DNA from: Planctomycetota bacterium
Lineage (GTDB): Bacteria > Planctomycetota > Phycisphaerae > UBA1845 > UTPLA1
DNA: 64,000 nt
Assembly (NCBI GenBank): GCA_003576905.1
Contig: QEVG01000007.1
Location: 62,001-126,000, forward strand
Direction of reading: 5' to 3'
How positions within the stretch are numbered: the stretch's first letter is position 1; every line of letters begins with the position of its first letter. This document shows positions 8,216-17,586 of the stretch, in pieces. Position numbers and translations under genes: made by a program. Under the pieces are notes generated by a model. That model saw only the letters and a program-made list of their open reading frames with translations, was not told the DNA's origin and did not search any database.

Positions 8216-9532
8216 ATGTTGCTGATTCCAACCGCCATCTTGTTTTCGACGGGACTCGTCGTCCCGCGGGCGGCCGTCGTAGATGCCGACCCGGCGGCAT
8301 CGCCTTCCGGGGCCGTGCATGTCGTCATGGTCGCCGCAGAAGGCGATGACGACGCCCCCCGAATCGTCAAGCTCGCGCCCGGACAGGCGCCGGCCGGCGG
8401 ACAGGGCAATGTCATCGCGCTCCGCGCCCCGATCGACGGCAGCGGACAAAGCGCGCCGACGGTCAAGATGCGCATGCTGCATCCCGGCGCTCCGGCTGCG
8501 GATCTTCCGGCCGGGGGTCCCTGGATCGGCGTCCAGTTCGGCCCGGTGCCCAAGGCGCTTTCCGCGCACCTGAATCTCACCGCCGAATCCGGACAGATGG
8601 TCCTGAATGTGGCCGAAGGCTCGCCCGCGGATCTGGCAGGGCTCCAGCAGTACGACGTCATTACCACGATCGATGGAAAGCCGGCTCCCTCGGACATGAG
8701 CGTGTTTCTCGATGTCGTGCGAGGCTTTGCGCCCAATGAGACTCATGTCTTTACGGTGCTGCGCGGCAGCCAGCAGATTCAGGCCAACCTCACGGTTGCT
8801 GCGCGACCCGCGCCTGATGCCATGCCTAAGTTCAAGTACGAGTCGGGCGTTGAGGAATTCTCGCAGGGGCGCGTCTTCGGCCGCGGCGGCCTGATGGAAA
8901 AGGACGACACCGGAAACTGGGTCTTCAAGGGTTTTGATGCCCAGAACCCGCCGGACTTCTTCAAGTCGCTGCCCGGTGTGATGGACCTCGACTTCGATCT
9001 CATGATCCCGCACGGCGACGGCCAGAACGGAATCTTCCTCCACAAGACGAACGGCGAGGAAATTCGAATCACGACCGACGCCAACGGCCAGGTCACGGTG
9101 ACAAAGACCGTCGAGGAAAACGGCGTCAAGAACACCACCACTACGACTTACGCCTCGCGAGAGGAGTTTGAGCAGAAGGAGCCCGATCTCGCAAAGAAGT
9201 TCTCGTGGAATGCGGGCGACCACACGATCCACATTTTCGGCGGCGACGGCGCGGTTCCTCACTTCAAGTTCTTCGACATGAAGCTTGACGAGGACATGGA
9301 AGAGATGCTCCACGAGCACCTCAAGCAGCTTGGCGAAGGGCACGCAGCCCTTTTCGCCGGCCGCCCCCTCACCCGGTTCGAGCTGACCCCAGACGGCAAG
9401 ATCAAGGTCATCACACGGCAGGGTGAGGACGAACTCACCGAGACGTTCGACAGCGCCGCCGACCTGGAGGCCCGCCGGCCCGATTTGTACCAGAAGTACC
9501 AGCGATTTTCGGAGCGAACCGGCCGGCCCTGA
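8216..9532 (+). CDS. Exported PDZ-domain protein
   Basis: 438 residues. A short hydrophobic N-terminus suggests export. A PDZ domain spans about residues 100-200 (WIGVQFGPV, VLNVAEGSPADLAGLQQYDVITTIDGKP). The rest is rich in acidic and Thr residues and has no protease triad, so it is a PDZ scaffold rather than a DegP-type protease. GGGAG lies 6 bases before the ATG. It follows the ECF sigma/anti-sigma pair, so a role in envelope-stress sensing is plausible but unproven. Confidence 0.7.
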   Translation: MLLIPTAILFSTGLVVPRAAVVDADPAASPSGAVHVVMVAAEGDDDAPRIVKLAPGQAPAGGQGNVIALRAPIDGSGQSAPTVKMRMLHPGAPAADLPAGGPWIGVQFGPVPKALSAHLNLTAESGQMVLNVAEGSPADLAGLQQYDVITTIDGKPAPSDMSVFLDVVRGFAPNETHVFTVLRGSQQIQANLTVAARPAPDAMPKFKYESGVEEFSQGRVFGRGGLMEKDDTGNWVFKGFDAQNPPDFFKSLPGVMDLDFDLMIPHGDGQNGIFLHKTNGEEIRITTDANGQVTVTKTVEENGVKNTTTTTYASREEFEQKEPDLAKKFSWNAGDHTIHIFGGDGAVPHFKFFDMKLDEDMEEMLHEHLKQLGEGHAALFAGRPLTRFELTPDGKIKVITRQGEDELTETFDSAADLEARRPDLYQKYQRFSERTGRP

Positions 9533-9628
9533 GCTGCCTGAAAAAAGGCGCGTGAGACGCGGCCTCCGGCGTCGCTAATCAACTGGAGACGCGCGTCTCC
9601 CATTAACCACGACTCCCACTCCACCCTG

Positions 9629-9672
9629 CTGATGGGTCGGCCCCGCACGGGACCGGCCCATCAGCGTTTTTG
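9629..9672 (+). terminator. Intrinsic terminator after the PDZ gene
   Basis: CTGATGGG (9629-9636) pairs with CCCATCAG (9657-9664), with further CGG/CCG pairing inside, followed by TTTTT. Confidence 0.8.
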
Positions 9673-9822
9673 TTGCCCATCCCGCACCGTTCCACGACAG
9701 TCCACGGGCAATTCCGTCGCCTCGAACTTGTCCGGGCACATCGCCCGTGGACTGCGCCGCGCAGACGGACACGAGCCATGCTGATGGCATTGACCGCCGG
9801 CCCCGTTCGCAGGTCCCGGCGA

Positions 9823-9888
9823 TAAAAACGGAAAACGGCCGCGAGCGGTCGCCGAACCCATGACGGATTCGGCTCGGCTCACGGCCGT
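9823..9888 (-). terminator. Intrinsic terminator of the divergent sigma-factor gene
   Basis: On the minus strand a 12-bp stem with one G-U pair (9877-9888 with 9835-9846) encloses a second paired segment and is followed by TTTT and TTTTT runs. A separate ATCAGGCG/CGCCTGAT hairpin sits at 9901-9919, between the gene and this terminator. Confidence 0.7.
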
Positions 9889-9929
9889 CGGTTACCATAC
9901 ATCAGGCGGCTCGCCTGATTACGTCTTTG

Positions 9930-10940
9930 TCAGGCCGCGAGGAAATCCTCCTGGAGTTTCATTCGCAGCTTCTGCAGGGCGCGGTTCTGAATCTGTCGCA
10001 CCCGTTCCTTTGTCACGCCGATCAGCAGGCCGACCTGCTCCAGGGTCTTCGGACCTTCGCCTTCCTGGCCTTCGACCTGGCCAAGGGCGAACCGGGCCTG
10101 GATCACCTTGGCCTCGACCTCGTTCAGATCGGCCGAGTTATGAGCCAGGATGCCGCGCAGCTCATCGACGCACTGGGCTTCGGTTTCGACCCGCAGCAGC
10201 TCGAGATGATCGCTGCGCTCCATCGTCGGATCGAACTCCGCCGGGAAACGGCCGCGATACCGGCTGCTCCGCATCGCCACGCGCGAAAAGCTCTTGAGGA
10301 TCGCCCGGCAGGCGTACGTGCTGAACTTGAATCCCCGGCCGCAGTCGAACTTGTCGACGCTGCGAAGCAGGGCCATGTTGCCTTCGCTGATCAACTCGGC
10401 GTAGTCCACCGATCCGAGCCGGGTCCGCTTGGCCATCGCCAGCACCAGCGGCACGTTCGCCTGGACGATTTCGCACCGGGCCGTCATCGCCTGCGAGTGC
10501 CAGAAGAGCAGCTCCTTTGCCGCCTTGATCGTCAGGCGGCGCGCGGCGCACGACTGGAGGATCTTCATCATCCGGAACCGGGCATAGTTCAGCCGAAGGA
10601 ACAGACGCCGCTCCTGTTCCGTCGTGAGGGTCGAGGCCGGCATCGCCGAATGGTCGGTCGGATGCGTCGTATCGAGGGCGTTGCACCAGACCCGCGTGGC
10701 ATCGAACCCCGCGCCTACATCGGCGAAAAGCTCCTTGGCGACGCCGCTTCGGTGAAACGACTCGTGATCGAGATACTCGATGGGTTCGGAGAGAATCCGC
10801 CGCAGCCGCAGCCGGTCATCCTGGCTGAGCTTGTCTAGCATGCCGGGCTGAGGGATTCGCGCCGAAGGCGTGAACGTCACCCGAGCCGGCGTGGCGTCAT
10901 GTACGTCATGGATCTCGTGCTGCGCGTCCTGTCCGATCAT
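9930..10940 (-). CDS. Divergent sigma-70 family RNA polymerase sigma factor
   Basis: 336 residues with regions 2, 3 and 4. Region 2 has VQANVPLVLAMAKRTRLGSVDYAELISEGNMALLRSVDKFD and FKFSTYACRAI. Region 4 ends in TLEQVGLLIGVTKERVRQIQNRALQKLR, the usual DNA-binding helix-turn-helix. The N-terminal 90 residues are unlike RpoD region 1. The size suggests an alternative group 2/3 factor. GGGAG lies 8 bases before the ATG. Long AT-rich DNA precedes the gene, and its transcript ends at a strong terminator, so it is probably monocistronic. Confidence 0.85.
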   Translation of the reverse strand: MIGQDAQHEIHDVHDATPARVTFTPSARIPQPGMLDKLSQDDRLRLRRILSEPIEYLDHESFHRSGVAKELFADVGAGFDATRVWCNALDTTHPTDHSAMPASTLTTEQERRLFLRLNYARFRMMKILQSCAARRLTIKAAKELLFWHSQAMTARCEIVQANVPLVLAMAKRTRLGSVDYAELISEGNMALLRSVDKFDCGRGFKFSTYACRAILKSFSRVAMRSSRYRGRFPAEFDPTMERSDHLELLRVETEAQCVDELRGILAHNSADLNEVEAKVIQARFALGQVEGQEGEGPKTLEQVGLLIGVTKERVRQIQNRALQKLRMKLQEDFLAA

Positions 10941-11552
10941 GGTTCCGCTCCCGCGGCCTCCTGGGGCCGCTGGGCCGTTGCGATCGCAAGACCTTCAAGG
11001 CGGGGATATGTCGCGCGGTCTCCACGTACCGCCTGGACGCGACGCGCCTTCGGTCCTGCAGACAACGGCTCTAGTTGCAGCTACTTATGCTTGGGCTCGC
11101 ACAGATGCTCGCTCTTAGCCATCTGTCCAAGCCATCGGGCCTGCCAATACAGACCCGATGTCGGGGGGGAGCTTGGGTTGCTGACAAAGTGGAATATAGC
11201 ACAGGAATTGGAGTAGGCAAATTGCGGCTAACGATAAACAATAACAGAAAGTGGACGACAATTCTCTGATTTAACATAACTAAAATATAGAAAGCATCTT
11301 ACGAATCGCAAATTCCGAGAAAAAATAATGCAGCTTCATATTACTAAAAGTTATAACCAGAGTTGTAACACCTTTGATGTGCGCTGACCGCTTCCATAGG
11401 CTGGAATCGCGGCTAGATTATGGGTAATTGTGTGGAAATTTTACCCATACACATCGGGTATTCCGATGCCGACCACATTGCCCGGCGGTCTTTCGAACGG
11501 AATTGCGGCTCGGAACCAGTCCTTCTCATAAACCCGGCTCCGGCCCCGTCTA
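10941..11552. other. AT-rich intergenic region
   Basis: These 612 bases hold no convincing gene. About 11,190-11,400 is strikingly AT-rich compared with the rest of the window. It lies upstream of the minus-strand sigma gene and downstream of the pseudo-receiver gene. It probably contains promoters or a protein-binding region. Confidence 0.5.
11420..11448. repeat. 8-bp inverted repeat in AT-rich DNA
   Basis: ATGGGTAA (11420-11427) and TTACCCAT (11441-11448) are perfect inverted repeats 13 bases apart, an operator-like arrangement (about 21 bases, two helical turns, between centres). Confidence 0.5.
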
Positions 11553-11939
11553 TTACCGTGGGGGAAGGAACTTGGCCAGAAGTGCAAACGTGGATTCCGA
11601 GCGTACCGACGCTTTTCCAAACCCCCGCTCCGCCCCCGCCGCCACCGCCCTTGCCTGCGCATCCTCGTAATTGCTGATCATCATGATCGGAATGTCCCGA
11701 AGGGCCGAATCGGCCTTGGCGGCGATCACAAGATCTTGCCCCTCGCTCCCGTCCGCAAAAACCAGCCGGTTCACGAGAACGAGGTCGTACCGATTCTGCC
11801 GCAACCGGGCCAGAGCATCCGGGACGAACATCACCCGATCGATCCGAACGTGGAAGCGTTCTGTCAGCATATGGGAAATCATGCCATGGTCCGGGTCGCA
11901 GTTGCCGACATCGAGAACATGAGCGGGGCGATTAGCCAT
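11553..11939 (-). CDS. Receiver-like protein lacking the phospho-acceptor aspartate
   Basis: 128 residues, a single CheY-like fold. Acidic residues Asp15/Asp17 are followed by strand 3 YDLVLVNRL, where Asn57 replaces the usual phosphorylated Asp. A conserved-type lysine (GFGK, Lys109) and IPIMMIS are present. AGGAG lies 8 bases before the chosen ATG; a longer frame lacks a ribosome site. It probably acts as a phosphorylation-independent (pseudo) receiver. No kinase or output domain is adjacent. Confidence 0.7.
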   Translation of the reverse strand: MANRPAHVLDVGNCDPDHGMISHMLTERFHVRIDRVMFVPDALARLRQNRYDLVLVNRLVFADGSEGQDLVIAAKADSALRDIPIMMISNYEDAQARAVAAGAERGFGKASVRSESTFALLAKFLPPR

Positions 11940-12124
11940 ATCGATACTCCTGCGGTGCCGCCCGGCGTTGCCGGAGCACGGGGTGGCGGTAAGATTTCCG
12001 ATTCTCCCATCGGCCCCGGAAACGGCGGACCGTCCGCGAAATAGCGGCATTATAGTCCCGCCCGTGCCGGCTCCCGAGATCAGGATGCCGTCCAGCGTCG
12101 CGGAGTTACCGACCGGAGTGAAAA

Positions 12125-13309
12125 ATGCAGCTTTCCGACCGCGTCCGACAGATCAACGAATCGGCAACGCTCGCGGTAAGTGCCCGGGCATCTGAAATGC
12201 AGCGGGCCGGCGTGGATGTCGTCGGATTCGGCGCGGGCGAGCCGGACTTTGACACCCCCCGCCACATTATCGATGCCGCCAAGCGCGGACTCGACGCCGG
12301 GCATACCCGATACGCCAAACCCACCAGCGGAACTCCTGAAGCGCGGGCGGCCGTCTGCACGAAGTTCAAACGGGACAACGGACTGACGTACGCGCCGGAC
12401 CAGGCGATTGTGACGGTTGGAGCGAAGGAGGCGCTGTTTCTCGGCTTCGCGGCCCTGCTCAACCCCGGCGATGAAGTGATCCTGCCGGCGCCGTACTGGG
12501 TCAGCTTTCCCGAGCAGGTCCGCTTCTGCGGGGGTGTGGTCGTACCCGTCATCGGCAGCGAAGCCGATGGCCTGCGCATCCGCCCCGAACAGCTCGCCAG
12601 CGCGGTAACCCCGCGAACGCGCGTCGTGGTCTTTAACAGTCCGTCGAATCCCGGGGGGTTCGCCTATTCGCCCGAGGAGACGCGCGCGATCGCGGCGGCA
12701 CTGTCCGGCCGGGATATCATCGTCTTTTCCGACGAGATGTACGACTGCCTTCGCTTCGGCGAGCGGCGGGAGCACCTGAGCTTCGCGGCGATCAGCCCCG
12801 AGTGGTACGAGAAGACGGTTACCTTCAACGCGGCCAGCAAGTCGCACGCGATGACCGGCTGGCGCGTCGGCTATGCGGCGGGGCCGAAGTCGATCATCAA
12901 GGCGATGGCCACGATTCAGTCGCATACGACGAGCGGCACGGCGACCTTCATCCACGATGCCCTGGTCGAGGCGCTGGCGGGCAATCAATCGCACGTCGAG
13001 CAGATGCGCCAGGAGTTCGAGCATCGCGGCGTCCACATGCACCGGCGGCTCACGGCCCTGGCCGGCGTCACCTGTGTCAAGCCGGACGGGGCGTTTTACT
13101 GTTTCCCGAATGTGTCGGGCACGTTCGCGCGACTGGGTGTCCGCAACTCGGGAGAGTTCTGCCGAAAGGTTCTGGAAGAGACGCACGTCGCCCTCGTGCC
13201 GGGCGAGGCCTTCGGCATGGACACCCACGCGCGCCTCTCGTTTGCCACCGGAATGCAGACGATCGACAAGGGCCTCGACCGCCTCGAAAAGCTGCTCGGA
13301 CGCAAGTAA
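12125..13309 (+). CDS. aspC: Aspartate aminotransferase, class I PLP enzyme
   Basis: 394 residues. It transfers the amino group between aspartate and 2-oxoglutarate, with pyridoxal phosphate. Family features: VGFGAGEPDFDTP near the N-terminus, NSPSNPGG before the middle, and the PLP-lysine motif NAASKSHAMTGWRVGYA (class I, subgroup I-beta/gamma). GGAG precedes the ATG by 6 bases. It appears monocistronic. Related I-beta enzymes can also use prephenate, so substrate range is not fixed by sequence. The symbol denotes the activity only. Confidence 0.85.
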   Translation: MQLSDRVRQINESATLAVSARASEMQRAGVDVVGFGAGEPDFDTPRHIIDAAKRGLDAGHTRYAKPTSGTPEARAAVCTKFKRDNGLTYAPDQAIVTVGAKEALFLGFAALLNPGDEVILPAPYWVSFPEQVRFCGGVVVPVIGSEADGLRIRPEQLASAVTPRTRVVVFNSPSNPGGFAYSPEETRAIAAALSGRDIIVFSDEMYDCLRFGERREHLSFAAISPEWYEKTVTFNAASKSHAMTGWRVGYAAGPKSIIKAMATIQSHTTSGTATFIHDALVEALAGNQSHVEQMRQEFEHRGVHMHRRLTALAGVTCVKPDGAFYCFPNVSGTFARLGVRNSGEFCRKVLEETHVALVPGEAFGMDTHARLSFATGMQTIDKGLDRLEKLLGRK

Positions 13310-13449
13310 TCCTCCGGCTTACAGCCCCGAGCCTGAGTCGAGCCTACGTACCCCTTCAAGACCGGAGTGCATGGCGCGGCATCGGCCGTCTGATTGTGCG
13401 CCGGCGGCATGCGCCCCCTCCCCGATGCCGGCCCTTGCGGCGACTGCCG

Positions 13450-14052
13450 TTAACACCGCTCGTACTTCCAGTTTCTTTTCTTTCCCTCCGCCATCCATGC
13501 CACCGCCGTCGCCACACGCTTGGCGCGCGTCTCCTCGCGCCGGGCCTCGGTGATCCACTCGACGTACTCCCGCCTGCAACTCGGGGCGAAGGCCTCGAAC
13601 GTCTCCGCGGCGCGCCGGTTCCGGGCCAGCGCCGCCGCGAGGTCCGCGGGGGTCTTGGGCGGCGGCTTCTTCGTCTTCGATCGCACTATCGCCGGGATGC
13701 CCGCGTCCGCCAGGGCCATGGCCTCCTTCACCAGCTTCGCGAACAGCGCTTTGGACGGAAGGTCCTTCACGCTCGTCATCCGCCCGCACTGACCCATCGC
13801 CTCCTGGCCGCCTCGGGCCTTCACCTTGCCCTGCATGGCCTTGTGCCAGAAGCCGAACGTGCAGTGCGCCTTGAACGCCGCCATCCCGCAGAGGATTCCC
13901 TTGTACAGGAACGACGGCATGCCCCATTTCAGCGTCTCCTCCACGGCCGGGCACGCCGCATGCACGCGCTTTCGAATCTCCGTCAGGATCGGCCTCGCAA
14001 ACGGTTGGGACTTGGCAATGTACGCATCCACGCGCGGGTCCTTCTGGGGCAT
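13450..14052 (-). CDS. YdeI/OmpD-associated family protein (DUF1801 plus OmdA)
   Basis: 200 residues. The N-terminal half matches the DUF1801/YdhG-like fold (ILTEIRKRVHAACPAVEETLKWGMPSFLYKG). The C-terminal half is the YdeI/OmpD-associated domain (IPAIVRSKTKKPPPKTPADLAAAL, FEAFAPSCRREYVEWITEAR). The function of this family is poorly known; it has been linked to bacteriocin protection. GGAG is 7 bases before the ATG at 14052. It appears to be a lone gene. Confidence 0.8.
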   Translation of the reverse strand: MPQKDPRVDAYIAKSQPFARPILTEIRKRVHAACPAVEETLKWGMPSFLYKGILCGMAAFKAHCTFGFWHKAMQGKVKARGGQEAMGQCGRMTSVKDLPSKALFAKLVKEAMALADAGIPAIVRSKTKKPPPKTPADLAAALARNRRAAETFEAFAPSCRREYVEWITEARREETRAKRVATAVAWMAEGKKRNWKYERC

Positions 14053-14145
14053 GGTCAATCTCCTACGCGATCAAGTCGACATGACACTCCCGATTTCAAA
14101 GGATACCGTACCGGCGCGGCAGAAGTGAAGTGCGCGCCCCCAAAG

Positions 14146-17043
14146 TCAGCGGTCAAGCAGGGCATCGATAAGGCCGGATACGTCCTCGAAGCCGAGTCGA
14201 CGGTCGCCGCTGAAATCAGCGCGGCAGACGCGGTCCGCCGAACGATCGTCGTTCAGAACCGTGCTGACAAATACCTGAAGGTCCAGGGCATTCACTCTTC
14301 CATCGAGGTTGATGTCGCCATCGGCGCGGCCCGCGAGGCAGGGGACATCGAGCCGCGCGGGGCGGCTTGCAACCTGTCCACAGGCATTCGACACGATCAC
14401 GTCGTAGTCGCCTTGGTCCGCCGGATTGACGGCGGCGATTCGAAGCCGAGATGACTGCGCGCCGACGACACGACCGTCATCCGCAAGCGGCACCCCGTCG
14501 CGCCGCCACTGATAGGCCAGATTTTCGGAGCCGTCCGCCTGCACGTCGAACAGCGCCGACTCGCCGTCCCGTTTCCACAACGAACCGGGGCTTTGCCAGA
14601 TGTACGGCGTTTTCAAGCCATAACGAGCGATTCCCTCCGCCGATTGCCCCCCGAATGCGTCAAACAATCCTCCCACAAACAAGCCCGATGCATTCGGCCC
14701 GGCGCCGTCTTCATCAAAGACTGCGAGCGCTCTGACGGTTGGAGTAAAGCGTCGTGTCGCAATACCGACAATCAGCCAATCTGTGCCGTCCCATCGCAGA
14801 AGTCCGAACTGGTACCCGTCGATGTTTTCAGCCAGCGCGTATAACGCGATCGGGGCTGCGCCCTCGCCGTCCTCATCGAAAACCGCATATGCCGTCACCT
14901 GAACAAACGGGTCCTCGTCATTGTATATCTGGTCCCATTCCGCGCCGTTCCATCGAAGGATCCCCCAAAGAGTGACGCCATCCTCCATTGTAAGATAACC
15001 CGAGGTATACAAGCTGCGAGGATGGGGGCCTTCCGTATCATCATCGTAGACGATCATCGCACCCGCGTGCCCACCGACCACGTCTCCCACCCGCGACCAG
15101 CTATAACCATCCCAGCGCGCGATGCCGCCCGTTTGAATCCCGCCTGCTGTTTCAAAATAGCCGGCGACGAAGAGACGCGCGCCACCGGGATCACTCTCAT
15201 CCTCGTCCCACTCCACCATCGCGGTGACGGAAGGGTAATAGTCGCTGGAAACTCCCTCACCGAGGTTGGTCCATGCCGTACCGGTCCAGTGGGCAATCCC
15301 GGCGCACGGCGCGCCGTCGACAGTTGAGAATGACCCTCCGGCGTAAAGACCGGGCGACAACGCTCTCCCATCCCCCTGCACGCCGGCCAGACATCGAATC
15401 TCACCATCGAACACGAATTCAGCGGCTTCGCCCTGGCTGCTCAGCCGAATCCATGACTGATCGCGCAACGCCGCGACTTCACTACTGTACTCGCCGCCCT
15501 CAATCCTGCGGTAGCCGGCCACGGCGAGACAGTCGTGAGCACAAACGGCGGGCTCCGGGAATTTGCACATTGCATTGATGGCATGCATGCCTAGGGAAAT
15601 TGGTCGCCATTCGTAACCGTTCCACCTGGCCACTCCCGGAGAGACGACGCCCCCCGCCCCTGAAAAATTACCGCCAGCGTACAACTCGGCGGCTTGCGGC
15701 CCTTCTCCATCGGAGTCAAACGAGATAAGCGATGTTACTTCGGATTTGATGCCCTTGCCCAGTGAAACCCAGTCTTCCCCATTCCACGTCCCGACGGAAT
15801 ATGATACGTAGTTCTGTTCATCGAGGTAGCCTCCGGCAAGAACGCGGGGCGGTCGCCCTCCTTCTCCGTCGTCATCGAATGAAACAAAGTCCTTTGCATA
15901 CACGTAAGGGCCGTCGGCGCTTCCCATCGCTGACCATTCATTTCCGTTCCAGACCCCTACACCATTCGATTCGTGCCGGGGATCAAAACGAAACCATCCG
16001 CCTGCAGTCAGGGACGGGGAACCGAAACCCGCCGCCACATGGTCAAGGACCTTCAATACTTGTATCTCAGACAAACCGGACAGGGGTATGGGCGTTTCGA
16101 TCTCCTCCCACGCGGCGCCGTTCCATCGTGTAAAGTGATTGAGCGCCGTATCGCCGGAGGAAGTCAAGTGCCCCGCGGCGAACAGCCTCGCCAGACCGGG
16201 ATAATGGCCATCCATGTCGAAGACGCACAGTGACTTGACTTCGCTCGACAGGCCGGCACCGACCTGAGTCCACGCCTGTCCATTCCATCGCGCTATTCGC
16301 TGTATCTCCATGCCGTCCATCCAGGAAAAATCTCCTCCCGCATAGAGCGCGGCCCCGAGGGGGCCGGTTCCATCCTCATCCAGAACCGCAAGCGAATAAG
16401 CGTTCGAGTGGCAAGTCCCTTCACCACTTCCTACAACAGTCCAGTTAATGCCATCCCACCGGGCGACCATTCGACAGTAATGGGAATCTCCCACCTCAAA
16501 CTGACCACACCCAAACAGGCATTTCGTCATCGGCCCGGCGCCGTCCTCGTCGAACACGATCAAATCGTAGACGATACCCGCGAGACCCTGCCCCCCAACC
16601 CCGACCGACGTCCATTCGGCTCCATCCCATCGGGCGACGTCGTCAACGAATGTTCCGCCAATTCGTCCGAAATCGCCAGCCGCAAAGAGTCGTGGCGGGG
16701 CACCACCCTCACCATCCTCGTCAAACACTTCCAACGTCCGAATCCTCGACCAGCCCGGTTCCACGCCAAACCCGCCACCTACAGATGTCCAGCGCATGCC
16801 ATCCCATCGGGCGATTCCATAAAGCGAGGAATTTGAAGGGGTGCCACAGTAGCCGGCCGCGAAAAGACAAGGGTCTCTCGGGCCCGGCCCGTCCTCATCA
16901 AACACGAGAAACGATTCCACACCTCCCAACAGGTCGTTGAACCGAAACTGGTCCGACCACCCCGGATCGCATTGGCCCATGAGTTCCTGAGGTGCAAAGT
17001 TGATGCAGCACAACGCCGCCAGAAATGTTGATCTGAGCGCCAT
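14146..17043 (-). CDS. Large exported beta-propeller repeat protein with dockerin-like tail
   Basis: 965 residues. It has a signal peptide, then about 12-14 repeats of roughly 55-60 residues built on LFAAGDF, IARWDG and WTSVG elements, each followed by an FDEDGxGP acidic turn. These resemble delta-60/kelch propeller blades. An Ig-like segment (QGDYDVIVSNACG) follows, then two EF-hand-like motifs (DINLDGRVNALDLQ, DFSGDRRLGFEDVSGLIDAL) of the dockerin/type I family. Such tails are common on secreted planctomycete proteins. AAAGGAGG lies 7 bases before the ATG at 17043. Function unknown; a cell-surface or adhesive role is likely. Confidence 0.75.
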   Translation of the reverse strand: MALRSTFLAALCCINFAPQELMGQCDPGWSDQFRFNDLLGGVESFLVFDEDGPGPRDPCLFAAGYCGTPSNSSLYGIARWDGMRWTSVGGGFGVEPGWSRIRTLEVFDEDGEGGAPPRLFAAGDFGRIGGTFVDDVARWDGAEWTSVGVGGQGLAGIVYDLIVFDEDGAGPMTKCLFGCGQFEVGDSHYCRMVARWDGINWTVVGSGEGTCHSNAYSLAVLDEDGTGPLGAALYAGGDFSWMDGMEIQRIARWNGQAWTQVGAGLSSEVKSLCVFDMDGHYPGLARLFAAGHLTSSGDTALNHFTRWNGAAWEEIETPIPLSGLSEIQVLKVLDHVAAGFGSPSLTAGGWFRFDPRHESNGVGVWNGNEWSAMGSADGPYVYAKDFVSFDDDGEGGRPPRVLAGGYLDEQNYVSYSVGTWNGEDWVSLGKGIKSEVTSLISFDSDGEGPQAAELYAGGNFSGAGGVVSPGVARWNGYEWRPISLGMHAINAMCKFPEPAVCAHDCLAVAGYRRIEGGEYSSEVAALRDQSWIRLSSQGEAAEFVFDGEIRCLAGVQGDGRALSPGLYAGGSFSTVDGAPCAGIAHWTGTAWTNLGEGVSSDYYPSVTAMVEWDEDESDPGGARLFVAGYFETAGGIQTGGIARWDGYSWSRVGDVVGGHAGAMIVYDDDTEGPHPRSLYTSGYLTMEDGVTLWGILRWNGAEWDQIYNDEDPFVQVTAYAVFDEDGEGAAPIALYALAENIDGYQFGLLRWDGTDWLIVGIATRRFTPTVRALAVFDEDGAGPNASGLFVGGLFDAFGGQSAEGIARYGLKTPYIWQSPGSLWKRDGESALFDVQADGSENLAYQWRRDGVPLADDGRVVGAQSSRLRIAAVNPADQGDYDVIVSNACGQVASRPARLDVPCLAGRADGDINLDGRVNALDLQVFVSTVLNDDRSADRVCRADFSGDRRLGFEDVSGLIDALLDR

Positions 17044-17586
17044 TGAAGAGCCTCCTTTCACTCGGAACCGCCGTGCGATACTGGCGTGAGATCATTTTCC
17101 TGCCTGCACAAACCGAGAGTCGGCTACATCGCAGCGAGACCCCATGAACGGTACGCGTCGAAATCAGCACACAATCTTCGACTTGTCAGCACGGGGCGCA
17201 ACCTCGCGAACACGAGGATTCTCCGCACATCCGCGCCGCATTCTCGCGCGCGGAATCCATGCACACGCGGCCGATCGCGAATCAACGCAAGTCAACCGCT
17301 TTCGCGAGCGAAAAAGAGAGGATCAAGAAGTGGGAAAAGAGGGCAGCCAATGAGCCCAAGTATGATGATGACAAAGGACGAAAAAAAAAACGCCTGCCCA
17401 GTACTCACCGCTTGGTGACCATCTCCTGTCACTTCGCGCACTTAAAGTATACTCCATGAATGCGCTGGAGGCAACATAGAACCCCCGAAATACGAGGCAT
17501 ATTGCCGAAACACCCGCCTACCGGCGAGCCACGGGTAAAGACGCCCCGTGGCCCGATCGACAGGGGCCCGGTCACGGTGCGAACGC
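17044..17586. other. Intergenic region, no gene seen
   Basis: These 543 bases hold no supported gene. A run of ten A at 17381-17390 (T on the minus strand) and a GCCACGGG/CCCGTGGC hairpin (17528-17552) lie downstream of the Bax-inhibitor gene and may help end its transcript. Confidence 0.45.

Larger units (their letters stand above)
9533..9929. other. Convergent intergenic region with two terminators
   Basis: These 397 bases between the PDZ gene and the sigma gene, which converge, contain a terminator for each direction and no supported gene. Confidence 0.6.

Noticed and set aside
7262-9343. A 693-residue minus-strand open frame
   Set aside because: It spans the anti-sigma and PDZ genes in antisense, crosses an intergenic gap and shows no domain; the plus-strand genes have ribosome sites and clear motifs.
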